Assembly (NCBI RefSeq): GCF_019393635.1
Contig: NC_057864.1
Span: forward strand, 480,559,617 to 480,623,616
Direction: 5' to 3'
DNA: 64,000 bases
Source of the DNA: Dromiciops gliroides
Lineage: Eukaryota; Chordata; Mammalia; Microbiotheria; Microbiotheriidae
Shown: piece after piece, positions 20,941-33,325 of the stretch
Numbering within the stretch: position 1 is the stretch's first letter
How the letters are laid out: each line of letters opens with the position of its first letter
The notes under the pieces: generated by a model
Told to the model about the DNA's origin: nothing
The model's input: the letters and a program-made list of their open reading frames with translations, nothing else
Database searches by the model: none
Translations under genes and position numbers: made by a program

Positions 20941-21530
20941 AGATGGCAAAAGTGATTGTCCTCCTAAGGTATCTATTAACAAATTGCCCGTGCCTGCTCC
21001 ATCTTGGATTGGATTTCAGGCCATTGACTATGTGCCAGATTTAAAAAGTGCAGCTTTGGGATTCCTGGGACATATCATATTCCTGCAGAGCATTGATGTG
21101 AAACCTCAGAATGTCAATGTGGTCCCAGAATGCCACAAATCCCATTGCCTTAGAGGATTCACATGGTTTACCGCACCCCCACCCCGACTGCTTTATTCTG
21201 GAAGAATCACCCCTTCCAGGGGATTCCTGCTACCCAACAAGTCTTCAATCTCCTGAAATTCTGTCCCTACTTTGGGGGATTTTCTCTGTGGTAATACTTG
21301 TGGTACTTCTGCTCTAGTCTAGATAGGAATTCAGCCCCTGTGACCCCTAAGGGTATTGTTACCCAGAGCTGACCTCCCATAATTTTATTTATGTCATATG
21401 AGGAAAAAGCTGTTGACTGTCAAGACTGTCGTCAAGGTCTGGTGACACCATTTGGAGGGTCCCCCCCACACAGAGGTTACACAGGCTAACCACAAAGGTT
21501 TTGCCAGACCATCTAGACCATAATAACTAA
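20941..21530. other. single-copy DNA
   Basis: About 590 bp with no repeat recognised. Plus-strand frames of 90 and 68 codons at 20984-21317 have no recognisable domain and no convincing splice sites. Confidence 0.35.
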
Positions 21531-21785
21531 TCATAAGCTCCGGCATTTATAGAGCACTGTAAGGTTGGCACCCACTTTACAAATATGATCTCCTTTAATC
21601 CTCACAACAACCCTGAGAGGTAGGTGCAATGATTATCCCCCTTTTACAGTTGTGGAAACTGAGGCAGGATTTGAAGTTAGATTTTCTGATTCCAGGCTCT
21701 GGACTCTACCCACTGAGTCACCTAGCTGCCTAAAAGGTGGTAGGTGGCACCTTTGAATCCAGGTCTTCCTGAGTCTGAGGTCAGC
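21530..21785 (-). mobile_element. MIR-type SINE
   Basis: Reversed MIR: CCTTTAATCCTCACAACAAC, TGTGGAAACTGAGGCAGGAT, CCACTGAGTCACCTAGCTGC. Confidence 0.75.
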
Positions 21786-22440
21786 TCTCTATTCAAGGCA
21801 AGCACATAGCCTCATGTATGGTATACAAACAAAATAATTGTGGGTTGGGGGTGGAGGGCTGGAGGGAACACAAAAATATGATCACTTTTGGGGTTTGTGT
21901 GTGCCTCTTTGCAGGAACCACGTTTATCTTCTTTATGCCATTCCCATTTTGATACACATAGAGCTACCGGACCCTTTTATTGTGCAAGATTTAATGCCCA
22001 GATTGATTACATACCCTTTGAAAAATGAATGCCCTTTCTTACAAATCAGAGTTCTTGATCTTGTTTGGGCTTCTCCAGCCCCAGTAGGTTCTGGGAAATT
22101 TTTAAAGCTCGTCACACTGGTCTGGCTTGAGCACCCCACCCCCTGCCTTGCTATTAAAAGTTGTTATTTAACTTCCCTCTTAAAAACAAACCAGTTGAAG
22201 TGGAAAGATAAAATTTCATCAAACAATAAACACACTGGAACAAGGCATTTTCCCCAAATCTCCAGATAAACTTGGGCATAAAACATCTACTTTGGATTGT
22301 GAATTCCCATCTACCTTCCTTAGTCCATCAGGCCACTTTCTGGTCCTCTCTAGGCTATGTGGGGCCTAAGTCTCTCTCTTCCCTATTTCCAACTCTAGAT
22401 GTGTGCGTTGTCTTTCCCTGAGTAAGAACTTAATGTTTTT
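21786..22440. other. single-copy DNA
   Basis: About 650 bp, no repeat recognised. The 143-codon plus frame at 21838-22269 shows no domain and no sign of selection that I can judge. Confidence 0.35.
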
Positions 22441-22567
22441 CATTCATCTACCCATCCATCCATTCATCCATCCATCATCCATCCATCCCTCCATCTATTA
22501 CCCATCATCCATCCAACCATCATCTATCATTCATTCATCCATCCATCCTTCCATCCATTCATTCATA
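22441..22567. repeat. (CCAT)n microsatellite, imperfect
   Basis: CATCCATCCATTCATC-type repeats with interruptions. Confidence 0.95.
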
Positions 22568-22584
22568 TGTGTTGTCTTCCCCTA

Positions 22585-22700
22585 TTAAAATGTAAGCTCT
22601 GCCAGGGCAGGGAGTGTTTTTCTTTTTGCTTGCATTTGTATCCCCAGTACTTAGCACAGTGCCTGACACATAGTAAGCACTTAATCAATGCTTATTGTTT
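22585..22700 (+). mobile_element. L2 LINE 3' end
   Basis: GCCAGGGCAGGGAGTG, GTATCCCCAGTACTTAGCAC and GTGCCTGACACATAGTAAGC are the L2 terminus. Confidence 0.8.
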
Positions 22701-22714
22701 GACTGATTGATTAT

Positions 22715-22912
22715 TTCCTGAGTTCAAATCCAACCTGACACTTAGCTGCATGACCCTGGGCAAGTCACTTAATGTCTCTGAGTCTCAGTTGCCTCATCTA
22801 TAAGATGGGGATATCAATAGCACCTCCCTCTCCAGGTTGTTGTGAGGACTCGGTAGAGTGCTTTGAAAACCTTAAAGCACCATATAAGTGGTGGCGATTA
22901 TTCTTATTCTTG
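22715..22912 (+). mobile_element. CORE-SINE (MIR/THER-like)
   Basis: GACCCTGGGCAAGTCACTTA, CAGTTGCCTCATCTATAAGA, then a GAAAACCTTAAAGCACCATA end. Confidence 0.75.
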
Positions 22913-22924
22913 TTCTTAGTTACT

Positions 22925-23190
22925 TATACATATGGGACCACTGCTGGTGCAGTGGATAGAGCTCCAAGCCTGGCTGAGTCAGGAAGACTCATCTTCCTGA
23001 GTTCAAATCCAACTGTAGACACTTCCTAGCTGGGTGACCCTGGGCAAGTCACTTCACCCTGCTTGCCTCAGTTTCCTCATTTGTCAAATGAGCTAGAGAA
23101 GGAAATGGCAAAGCCTTTCAGTATCTTTGCCAAGAAAATCCCAAATGGGGTTACAGAGAGTTGGACACAACTGAAATGACTGAACAACAC
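22925..23190 (+). mobile_element. tRNA SINE with BovB/RTE-like tail
   Basis: GTGCAGTGGATAGAGCTCCA head and a GAGTTGGACACAACTGAAAT tail; the inverse of the copy at 15302-15549. Confidence 0.78.
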
Positions 23191-23394
23191 ATTTTATGTA
23201 CTAGTGCTTAATAAATGTTATTCATTCATTTAGGAATAAAACCCAAGCTCTTTCTGGCATACACTCCCACCCCACCCTCTTCAGTGGATCCCTTCTATCT
23301 ACTAGAGAAAGAATGGGCTGACTAGATAGTACAGAGGACCAAGAGAGAGTAGGTAGAGCAGCCACTTTGACTTTCATTCATTCAAGGTCACTAA

Positions 23395-23520
23395 TTAATT
23401 ACCTACTGTATGCACAACACTGTGCTAGGTCCTAAGGGAGACCCAAAATTTAGGTAAGGCATGGTCCCTGCCCTCATGGAGCTCAATAGTCTAAGAGCCA
23501 GGAAAGACACACCATGCATA
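23395..23520 (-). mobile_element. L2 LINE 3' end
   Basis: TACCTACTGTATGCACAACA and GTCCCTGCCCTCATGGAGCT. Confidence 0.7.
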
Positions 23521-23589
23521 ATATTGGCCCAGGAGTGCATCAGGGAGTTGCAAGAAGTCAACCAAGCAGCAAATGTCCTGTAGGTCTCA

Positions 23590-24120
23590 AGGGTTGGGGA
23601 GAATCACAGAATCACTGGATTTCACAACTGGGAGGGACCTCAGGAACCTAGTCCAACTCACACCCAGACCAGAATAGCTTCTACAACATTTCCCATCCAG
23701 CCTATGCTCAAGGACTTCCAAGGATGGGGAAACCATCACCTCTGGTAGCACACGCCCTCACTGCCAGGAGTTTTTTCTTCACCATATAGACTCAAGTTGC
23801 TGCTTTGGGAATGCCCCCATAGTCCCCTGGGACCGTACAGGACAAGTCAAATTCCTCTCCCCTGGGACCCTCCTTCCAGTTCTTGACCACACTGTCCTGG
23901 CCCCCCTCACTCTACCCTTTGCCAGGCTCAGCTCGTCTGGAGCCTTTGACGGATCCCGAAGCCCCGTCCTTCGCCTCCCTGCTCTCAAAGTACTCAGGAT
24001 TATCGGTGCCGCCCCCTACCCAACAGTACAGGCCCAGCACTGAGCACAAGCACCTGCAGTGTGGTCTGACCAGGCCAAGAGATTGTGCCTGTTGCCCTCA
24101 TCTCTTTTGCCAATCGTAAC
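23590..24120 (-). mobile_element. L3/CR1-like LINE 3' region
   Basis: A reversed CR1 tail: AATCACAGAATCACTGGATT, CAGGAACCTAGTCCAACTCA, then CACCTGCAGTGTGGTCTGAC near 24050-24069, in the order expected of this family. Confidence 0.75.
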
Positions 24121-24660
24121 GCTCCAGTGGTTTTGGCTGGTCTGAGGCAGCTGGTCGTCCTCCTTCCTCTGCATCCCAGGCTTTGTGATAAAGGAGCAGG
24201 TGGTGGTTGTTCGTTAGTGGCCGGGTGACCTTCACCACAGCTGTCCCGGTGGGACGTTCTGCTTTGGGCGCAGGACCACTTTACACATTTTCCATCGTCT
24301 GCTCTAACTATTTTCCCACCAACACAAAAGAACAACAGGCGTGAAATGACGTTTGGTCTCTATTTTTAAAAAAGTAAATGTTGTTTTGAAAAACCTAACT
24401 CTCCTCTGAGATCCTTCTCCACTGCCTGTGGAGGTAACCACGGGTTCTATTAATTTATCGATGCTTTTTGTTCTTACACAATACTCGTTCCTGCAAATAT
24501 CCTCTTTCCTCTCCTGCCCTAGGGCACCCTCCCTCTTGACAAAGAAAAAACAATTAGGTAAAACACCCAATGCAGGGACCACACCTGCCAGTTTCCTCAA
24601 GGCTCTGCCCCAGCCATCCCTCCAAAGTGAGGGGGGGGGATATTTCCTGAGGAGATCCTA
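24121..24660. other. single-copy DNA
   Basis: About 540 bp with no repeat recognised; a MEF2-like CTATTTTTAA is at 24359-24368. The frames on both strands show no known domain. Confidence 0.35.
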
Positions 24661-24850
24661 GAGCTAAGGCTGGACAAGACCCTCTGAGGCCATCTAGTCC
24701 AACCCTCTCGTTTTACAGATGAGGAAACTGAGGTCAACGGAAATAAAGTGACTTGGCCAAGGTCATACAGGTAGTAAACATCAGAGACAGGCTTTAAACC
24801 CAATTCTTCTTCTGACTCCTAAAGCAGCATTGTCACTACCTGCCTGCTCT
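24660..24850 (-). mobile_element. MIR-type SINE
   Basis: GAGGCCATCTAGTCCAACCC, CAGATGAGGAAACTGAGGTC and GGTCATACAGGTAGTAAAC. Confidence 0.65.
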
Positions 24851-25018
24851 GACCCCGCAGGAGCCTGGAAAGGAGGAAGAAGGAAGAGGGAGTGGAGATT
24901 CCCCTAGCTCTTTACTCACTTTACCCCTGATATTCCAGAGGACCTGCCACACCATCGCTGGTTTTTTATCTGTTCTCCCAGATCCCATATGGGTTTTTGC
25001 TTAATAGTTTCTCAAACC

Positions 25019-26002
25019 GAGTCAAATTTATAAAAATACAAGTCATTCCCCAATTGATAAATGGTCAAAGGATATGAACAGGTAGTTTTCAGACAAAGAA
25101 ATCAAAGCTATCTATAATCATATGAAAAAGTGTTCTAAATCACTATTGATTAGAGAAATGCAAATTAAAACAACTCTGAGGTATCACGTCACACCTATCA
25201 GAGTGGCCAATATGACAAAAACAGAAAATATTGGATGTTGGAGGGCTTGTGGGAAAGCTGGGATGCTAATCCACTGCTGGTCGAGTTGTGAAAAGATCCA
25301 ACCATTCTCTAGAGTAGTTTGGAACGATGCCCAAAGGGCCATAGAACTGTGTACACCTTTCGATCCAGCAATACCCCTGCTAGGTTTATATCCCAATGAC
25401 ATCCCCCAAAAGAATAAAAGACCCACGTGTACAAAAATATTTATGGCAGCTCTTTGTGTGGTGGCTAAGAATTGGAAAGCAAAGGAATGCCCATCAATTG
25501 GGGAATGGCTGAACAAGCTGTGGTATATGATGGTGATGGAATATTATTGTGTTATGAGAAATGTCAAGCAGGATGAGTTTAGAAAGGCCTGGAAAGACTT
25601 GTATGAACTGATGTATGTATAGTGAAGTGAGCAGAACTAAGAGAACATTTTGCACAGAGACAGCAATATTGTTTGATGAAGAACTGTGAATGACTTCACT
25701 ATTCTCAACATTGCACTGATCCAAGACAATCCCAAAGGTGTATTGATGAAACATACCATCCCCCTTCAAAGAAAGAATGGATATTGATAGAATACAGATG
25801 GGGCATGCTATTTTTCACTTTCATTTTTTTTCTTTTATTCAAGTTTTCTTGTACAAAATGACTAATATGCTTATGTTTTACATAATTGTACATGTATAAA
25901 TCATATCTGATTGCTTACTGCCTCAGGGAAGGGGTTAGGGGAGGGAGGGAAGGAGGGATAAAAATTGAAACTCAAAACTATAAATAAAAATGTTTATTAC
26001 CT
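25019..26002 (+). mobile_element. 5'-truncated L1, ORF2 end plus 3'UTR
   Basis: The frame at 25122-25622 reads the ORF2 C-terminus without a stop for 166 codons (MKKCSKSLLIREMQIKTTLR..., ...CWRACGKAGMLIHCW..., ...PSIGEWLNKLWYMMV...). The 3'UTR and A-rich end follow at 25800-26002. It is better preserved than the other L1 ORF2 pieces here, so it is the younger copy. No clear target duplication seen. Confidence 0.92.
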
Positions 26003-26061
26003 AAAAAGGAAAAACAAATATCTGCAACTGGTAAAATTGTTTTAAAAAAATTGATCATTTT

Positions 26062-26207
26062 GGGGCAGCTAGGTAGCACAGTGGATAAAACGCCGGCCCT
26101 TGATTCAGGAGGACCTGAGTTCAAATGTGACCTCAGACATTTGACATTTACTGGCTGTGTGACCCTGGGAAAGTCACTTAACCCTCATTGCCCTGCAAAA
26201 AAAAAAA
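26062..26207 (+). mobile_element. tRNA-derived SINE, type A
   Basis: Flanked by TTGATCATTT and TCGATCGTTT. Confidence 0.92.
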
Positions 26208-26285
26208 TCGATCGTTTCTCAGTTCCCCAGAATCAGATTTCTTTTAGATGTTCTTTTAATTTACATTGTAGTAATTTTACATAAA

Positions 26286-26366
26286 GATGTATATATATAC
26301 ACAAACATATGTATACATGCACACACATGTGTACACATATTATATATATACATATACACATACATA
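26286..26366. repeat. TA/CA microsatellite
   Basis: Mixed (TA), (CA) and (TG) alternating purine-pyrimidine repeats. Confidence 0.9.
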
Positions 26367-26389
26367 TAGTCTGACTTAATTTACTCTGC

Positions 26390-26580
26390 ATCAATTTATG
26401 GTAATTTCATTTTATTTTTCTGATTCCCTGTTTCTTAAGGCACCATAATATTCTATTATCTTCATATACAACAGTTGGTTCAGCCATTCCCCAAGCAATG
26501 GGAATCCACTTTATTTTTCGTGCTTGCTGCCACAAAAATCCTGCTATGGATATTTTGGTCTGTATTGTGTGTATTGATTC
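26390..26580 (-). mobile_element. old L1 fragment, ORF2 end
   Basis: GGTTCAGCCATTCCCCAAGC and CTGCCACAAAAATCCTGCTA are reversed ORF2 C-terminal blocks. Confidence 0.7.
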
Positions 26581-26800
26581 TTCATTTGTATGTGTATATG
26601 TGTGTACATGTTCGTCTATTTTTATATGCAAATAATATACACTGTACATGTGTATATTTATACATGTGAGTGTGCATAGGCGTGGAATGTGATATAGATG
26701 TGGTCCTATATGCACATGTGTAATGTGTATTTATACATGTCAGTGTGTTTACACGCATATACATATACATACACATGTGTGTGTTTAGATGTGTGAGAAT
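26581..26800. repeat. TG/TA-rich microsatellite
   Basis: About 220 bp of imperfect alternating TG, TA and CA ending at the 5' end of the next L1. Confidence 0.85.
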
Positions 26801-27438
26801 GTGTAGAGGAAGATGGTGAAATAAGCCAGGAAATACCAGACTCTCTAAATTTCCTCCACAAACAAGATGAAACCACCTAAAAAATGAATTTAGAGTGGCA
26901 GAAATAATGAAAAGTCAGGGTAAAGCAGTTGTCTTCTTAAGAGAACTTGAGAGGACCTCAGGAAGGATTCAACCTTCAGAGCTGGAGGTTTGGTCGGAGT
27001 GAAGTGCAAACACCTACAAGCGACTTCAACCTTGCTAAATCAACAAATAACAAACCCAGGGGGTAGGGGTGTGTGTGTGTGTGTAGGTAGGTAGTCTTGG
27101 CAGCAGAAACTTTCCCCTCAGGGACAGTGTGGGGGATCAGACAGCTGAGCAGAGGAAGGTTGAAGGATCTTTTTTAGTCACCAGATGCCAGGCTCAGTTG
27201 TGCTGAGTACAGTAGTAGAGAGGCAGGGACCCTGCTGGCTGTGGGCACTTTTAGGAGAGTGGAATCCCTGGTTTTGGTTCTAGGGCAGAGGAGTGAGCTG
27301 AAGTTTTCAGCCGCAGGAGGAGCCACAGGGAGCAAGAGCATTAGCAGCTTGGGGCCCTGATTGTGGCTCAGGGTCGGAGGGGATTTGCCAAGGTCATACC
27401 CCCAGACAGAACTCGGAAAACAACAGTAATAAAAACCT

Positions 27439-27629
27439 GGGGAACAGCTAGGTGGCGAAGTGGATAAAGCACTGGCCCTGGATTTAGGAGGACCTGAGTC
27501 TAAATCTGGTCTCAGACACTTGACACTTACTAGCTGTGTGACCCTGGACAAGTCACTTAACCCTCATTGCCCCGCAAAACAAAAAACACAAAAAAACAAG
27601 AAAAAGAAAACACAAAAAAAAGAAAAAAG
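27439..27629 (+). mobile_element. tRNA-derived SINE, type A
   Basis: In the L1 5'UTR, flanked by AAAAACCTG; long A-rich tail. Confidence 0.92.
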
Positions 27630-29053
27630 AAAAACCTGAAGCCTGAGGCATCACTCCCCCACACCCACACACATCTCAGCACTAGAATTTGACTATAATA
27701 ATGTCACTTAAAAAAAAAAAAAGATGAGTAAACAATGGAGAAAGAACCTGACCATAGGTAGCTATTATGAAGATAGAGAAGATTTCAGTGAATACCCAGA
27801 AGAAGATAGTGAAATTTAAAAAGCCTCTTCCACTTCAAAGAAAAATATCAAGTGGTCACAAGTCCCAAAAGTGTTCTTGGAAGAGCTTAAAAAGGATTAA
27901 AAAAATCAAATAAGAGAAGTTGAGGAAAAATTAGGGAAAAAAAATAAGAACAATCCAAGAAAATCAAGAAAATTGTGAAAAGTCAACCAAGTGGGGGGAA
28001 TATCCAAAAACTTAAGGAAGAAAATAACTCCTTAAAAACTAAAATTGGGCAAGGGAGAGCTAATAATGTTATAAGACACCAAGAAATCATAAAGCAAAAT
28101 CAAAAGTATGAAAAAACAGAAGAGAATGTGAAACATCTTATTAGAAAAAGAACTGATCTGGAGAACAGATTGAGAAGAGACATTATAAGAATTGTTGGAC
28201 TACCTTAAAGTATAATCAAAAGGCACCCTAGATACGATAGTACAAGAAATCATTAAGAAAAATTTCTCTGAAGTTCTAGAATAAGGGGATAAAATAGAAA
28301 AAGAAAAAAAAATCCAATGATCACCACATGAAAGAGATCCCAAGGTGAAAACTCAGAGGAATATTATAAACAAATTTCAAAGCTCCCAGGTTAGGGAGAA
28401 AATACTACAAGCAACAAGAAAAACACAACTTAAATACTGTGGAGGTACAGTCAGTATGACACAAGATCTAACAGCTTTCACATTAAAAGACTGAAGGGCT
28501 CAGAAGATTATATTTAAAAGAGCAGAGGAGCTGGGTTTGCGACCAAGAATAACTTAGCCAGTGATGCTGAAAATAATCCTGAATGGAAAAAAATGGATAT
28601 ATAATGAATTAAAAGACTTTCGGGTTTTGTAACAAAAAGATCAAAACTCATTGGAAAACTTGACATATAAGATTCAGGAGAAACATAAGGTAAACAGTAA
28701 AGACAAATTATAAGGGATTCAATAATGTCAAACTGTTTACTTCTTATATGGGAAAAGGTTATATGTATTCTCAAGGATGTTATTATTACTTGGGTAGTTT
28801 GAAAGAAGATGCATAGATAGAAAGCTTGGGGTCAAGTTGAGTATGATGGGGTGATTCTAAAAAATGAGGGTGGGTGGGGAGAGTTAAAATGGAGTAATTA
28901 TCTTGTACAAACTAGGCATGAATAGAAGAACTGTTAGAGTGGAAACAGGTGGAGGTAAAAGGCTAGTAGTGCTGGAACCTTTTTCTTATTGGAACTGGGT
29001 TCAAGAGGGAATAACATATACATCTAGAAGGATATAAAAGTCTTCTAAATTTG

Positions 29054-29192
29054 GGGGCAGATAGGTGGCACAGTGGATAAAGCACTGGCCCTGGATTCAG
29101 GAGGACCTGAGTTCAAATCCAGCCTCAGACACTTGATACTTACTAGCTATGTGACCCTGGGCAAGTCACTTAACCCTCATTGCCCCACAAAA
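29054..29192 (+). mobile_element. tRNA-derived SINE, type A
   Basis: Flanked by AAAGTCTTCTAAATTT and AAAGTCTTATAAATTT. Confidence 0.93.
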
Positions 29193-29307
29193 AAGTCTTA
29201 TAAATTTATAAAGAAATAGGAGAATTAGGGAGAGGTTAAGGGAGGGACTCTTAGAGAGTTGGGTAGATTAAGGGAAAGGGAGGGATTCTTTAAAAGGATG
29301 TCGAATA

Positions 29308-29472
29308 GGGGCAGCTAGGTGGCGCAGTGGATAGAGCACCGGCCCTGGAGTCAGGAGTACCTGAGTTCAAATCCAGCCTCAGACACTTAATACTTACTAG
29401 CTGTGTGACCCTGGGCAAGTCACTTAATCCCAATTGCCTCACTAAAAAAAAAAAACACAAAAAAACAACCCA
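29308..29472 (+). mobile_element. tRNA-derived SINE, type B
   Basis: Flanked by AAAGGATGTCGAATAG and AAAGGATGTCGATTAG. Confidence 0.94.
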
Positions 29473-29947
29473 AAAGGATGTCGATTAGGGAGGTAGTGGT
29501 TAGAAATAAATCAGATACATGAGGAATAACAGGGTTAAAAGAGAGGGTAAGAAGGATAATAGAGGGGAAAATAGGATGGAGAGAAATATACAACTAGTAA
29601 TTATAACTTTGAATGTAGATGGAATGAACTCACCCATAAAAAACAAATGTATAGCAAAATGAATTAAAAATCAGAATCCCACAGTATGTTGTTTAGAAGA
29701 AAGACATTTTAAAATGAGAGATACACACAGAGTCAAAATAAAGGGCTGTAGTAGAATTTAATTTGCTTCAGCTAAGGTAAAAAAAAGTAGGGGTAGCAGT
29801 CATGATCTCAGACAAAATTAAAGCTAAACTAGATTTAATTAAAAGAGATAAACTAAGAAATTACATTATGATAAAAGGTACCTTAGAAAATGAAGCAATA
29901 TCAATACTAAACCTATATGCACCAAATACTATGGCGTCTAAAATTTT

Positions 29948-30115
29948 ATTTTTTAATTTTTAAAATTTTTTTGTTTTTTTGTGAGGCACTTGGGGTTAAG
30001 TGACTTGCCCAGAGTCACACAGCTCATAAGTGTTAAGTGTCTGAGGCCAGACTTGAACTCAGGTACTCCTGACTCCAGGGCCGGTGTTCTATCCACTGTG
30101 CCACCTAACTGCCCC
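29948..30115 (-). mobile_element. tRNA-derived SINE, type B
   Basis: Flanked by GCGTCTAAAATTTTA on both sides, in L1 ORF2. Confidence 0.94.
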
Positions 30116-30460
30116 TTGCGTCTAAAATTTTAAAGGAAAAGTAAAATAAATTTACAGGTTGAAATAGATAATAACAGTACAATATTGGGAACTTCAGCCT
30201 CCCCCTCTCAGAACTAGGTAAATCTAGGACTAAATAAATAAGAATTCAAGGAAGTAAATAGAATTTAATGGAAATAGAAAGGAATACACCATTTTCTACA
30301 TGGCACATGGTATCTTTACAAAAATTTACCATATGTTAGGGCATAAAAACTTTATAGTTAAATGTAGAACAGCAGAAATATTAAATAATACTTTTCAGAT
30401 AACAATGCAATAAACCTATATTTAATAAGGGACCATGGAAACACAGATTAAAAACTGATT

Positions 30461-30650
30461 GGGGGGGGGGGAGGCAGCTAGGTGGCTCAGTGGATAGAGC
30501 AGCAGCCCTGGATTCAGGAGGACCTGAGTTCAAATCTAGTTTCAGACACTTGACACTTATTAGCTGTGTGGCCCTGGGCAAGTCACTTAACCCTCATTGC
30601 CCCACAAAAAACCAAAACAAAACAAAAAACAAAAAAAAACAACAAAAAAA
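30461..30650 (+). mobile_element. tRNA-derived SINE, type A
   Basis: Poly(G) at its start (30461-30471) and an A/C-rich tail; flanked by AAACTGATT and AACCTGACT. Confidence 0.88.
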
Positions 30651-30716
30651 CCTGACTAGAAACTAAACAACCTAACCTTAAGTAATGAGTGGGTTAAAGT
30701 ACAAATCATAGAAACA

Positions 30717-31074
30717 TGTTAAGGGTTAAAATTCTAGCTAAACTGTCTACAATATCTAATGAGTGCTCGCCAATAAATTATAAGCTTTAGCAAGAGTTAG
30801 ACTTTTAAGCATTTATTAAGGAGAATAAGAATTTGGTAAAGAGAGAGAGAAAGGCCTAGATTCCTATCTATTAAAGGGAGAGCACATTTCTAGCTCCGCT
30901 CTCCACCAGAGTCCAAAGAAAAGAGCGCGAGACTGAGCTCCAGTCTCTTCCTTCCTCCTCCCACTAGCCCGCGTCACTTCCTGACTCCTGGTCTTGCCCT
31001 CAAAGACCTTCCCTTCATGGGCAGAACTCTTCTACAGTAAGTATCCAGCAGGTGGCGTCATTCCAATCGTTACA
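30717..31074 (-). mobile_element. solo LTR, same family as the element at 53302-57023
   Basis: Starts TGTTAAGGG and ends CGTTACA. It is flanked by the 4-bp repeat AACA (30713-30716 and 31075-31078) and lies in L1 ORF2. It aligns along its whole length with the LTRs at 53302 and 56651 but is visibly diverged, so it is an older or different insertion. The orientation is taken from the complete element. A four-base duplication is typical of class I (gamma-like) retroviruses. Fossil. Confidence 0.88.
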
Positions 31075-31138
31075 AACAATAATTTCATTAAAGAGAATGG
31101 AAATAATGAAACAACATATCAAAATTTATGGGATTCAG

Positions 31139-31306
31139 GGGGCGGCTAGGTGGCGCAGTGGATAAAGCACCAGCCCTGGATTCAGGAGTACCTGAGTTCA
31201 AATCCGGCCTCAGACACTTGACAATTACTAGCTGTGTGACCCCGGGCAAGTCACTTAACCCTCATTGCCCCGCCAAAAAACAAAAAAACAAAAACCAAAA
31301 AAACCC
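31139..31306 (+). mobile_element. tRNA-derived SINE, type A
   Basis: Perfect 18-bp duplication AAAATTTATGGGATTCAG at 31121-31138 and 31307-31324. Confidence 0.96.
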
Positions 31307-32112
31307 AAAATTTATGGGATTCAGCAAAAGCAGTAATCAGAGGAAAATTTATATCTCTAAATGGTTATATCAATAATATAGAGAAAGAACAGATCAATGA
31401 ATTGGATATGTAATTTTTTAAAACCAGAAAAAGAACAAATTAAAAATCCCCAATTAAACACCAATTTGGAAATCTTAAAAATTAAAAGTGAGATTAATAA
31501 AATTGAGTTTGAATATAAAATTGAATCAATTGAATTAGAATATAAAAATAGGAACTGGTTTTATAAAAAAAACAATAAAAGAGATAAACCATGGGTTAAT
31601 ATGATTTAAAAAGAAAGAAAACCAAATCACTAGTATTAAAAATGAAAAGGGTGAATATACCACTAATGAAGATGAAATCAAAGCAAATATAAGGAGTTAT
31701 TTTGCCCAATTATACACCAATAAATGAATGATTTAAGTAAAATGGAAGAATATTTACAAAAATATAAATCACCCAAATTAACAGAAGAGGAAATAGAATA
31801 TCTAAATAAGTCTATTTTAGAAAAAGAAATAGAACAGGCCATAACTTCCTAAGAAAAAAAGCATCAGGATCAGAGGGATTTACAAGCACATTACACCAAG
31901 CATTTAAACATCAGCTAAATTTCAATATTAAATAAATTATTTTGAATAATGGGCAAACAAGGAGTCCTACAAAACTCCTTTCATCAAACAAATATGGTAC
32001 TGATACTTAAAGCAGGAAGAACAAAAACAGAGAAAGAAAATTAAATTAATGAATATGGATACAAAAATCCTAAATAAAATATTAGCTAGGAGACTACATT
32101 GATATATCATAC

Positions 32113-32152
32113 TATATATATATATATATAATATATATTATAAAGATTATAC
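32113..32152. repeat. (TA)n microsatellite
   Basis: TA repeat inside decayed L1 ORF2. Confidence 0.9.
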
Positions 32153-33225
32153 ATTGTGACTAAGGAATTTACATTAACATAATTGATTATATAAATAACA
32201 ATAATCATATTATTATATTAAAGGGATTTTTCCTTAAAATAATAATAAGCATCTACATAAAACCATTAGAAAGTATTATTTGTAATGGAGGATAAACTAG
32301 AAGCCTTCCCAATAAGATCAGAAATGAATTAAGGATACCTATTGTCACCAATATCATTCAATACTGTATTAGAATTGCTAGCAATAGCAATAAAAGAAGA
32401 AAAATAAATTGAAGGAATCAGAATGGGTAATACAAATATCTCTTTTTGCAGACAATATGATGATGTACTTGAAAAATACTAGAGATTCAACTCAAAAGTT
32501 AGTGGAAACATTGTTGCTGAATAATTTTTAGCAAAGTAGCAGGAAATAAAATAAACCCACATAAATCACCAGCATTTCTGTATATCACCAACAAAACTCT
32601 GCAAGAAGACATAGTAAGAGATACCCCATTTAAATTAATTGTAAACAGTATAAAGTATCTGGGAGTATATCTGCCAAAATAAAACCAGGAACTACATGAA
32701 CATAATCATAACACTTTTATACAAATAATTATAACACTTTTTATCCATATAAAGTCAAATTTAAATAATTGGAGAAATATTGTCATGGGTAGAAAGAGCC
32801 AATATATGAAAATGACAATTTTACCTAATCTAATCTACTTATTCATTGCCATCCCAATTAAATTACCAAAAAAACAATTTTACTGAGCTGGAAAGAATAG
32901 TAAAAAATTTATTTGGAAGAACAAAAGGTCAAAAATATCAAAGGAATTAATGAAAAAATGAATTGATTAAAGGGAGTTTTAGTAGTATTAGATCTTAAAC
33001 TATACTATAAGGCAGTAATTCTCAAAACTATCTGGTACTGGCTAAGAAATAGGTAGATCAGTGGAACAGAGTAGACATATAATACACACTAGCAAATTAC
33101 TGTAGTAATGTGTTTGAGAAATATAAATATTTAAACTTGTGGAATAAGCATTATTTGATAAAAAAAAATTGTTGGGAAAGCTGGAAAACAGTCTGGCAGA
33201 AATTGGGCATAGACCAGTATCTTAT

Positions 33226-33325
33226 ACTTACACTTATCAAGGTAAGTCCTACCAAACTCCTTTCATGAAACAAATATGGTACTGATACTCATGAAAGGAG
33301 TTTGGTAGGACTTACACTTATCAAG
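33226..33325. repeat. fold-back templated insertion in L1 ORF2
   Basis: The direct repeat ACTTACACTTATCAAG (33226-33241 and 33310-33325) flanks a perfect 26-bp inverted repeat (33243-33268 and 33289-33314). The left arm plus its spacer match L1 sequence 1.3 kb upstream at about 31963-32007 (GTCCTAC...CAAATATGGTACTGATACT). Removing one direct repeat and the hairpin restores normal L1 sequence. Confidence 0.9.

Noticed and set aside
25122-25622. 166-codon frame as a host gene
   Set aside because: It is the C-terminal part of L1 ORF2 followed by the L1 3'UTR.
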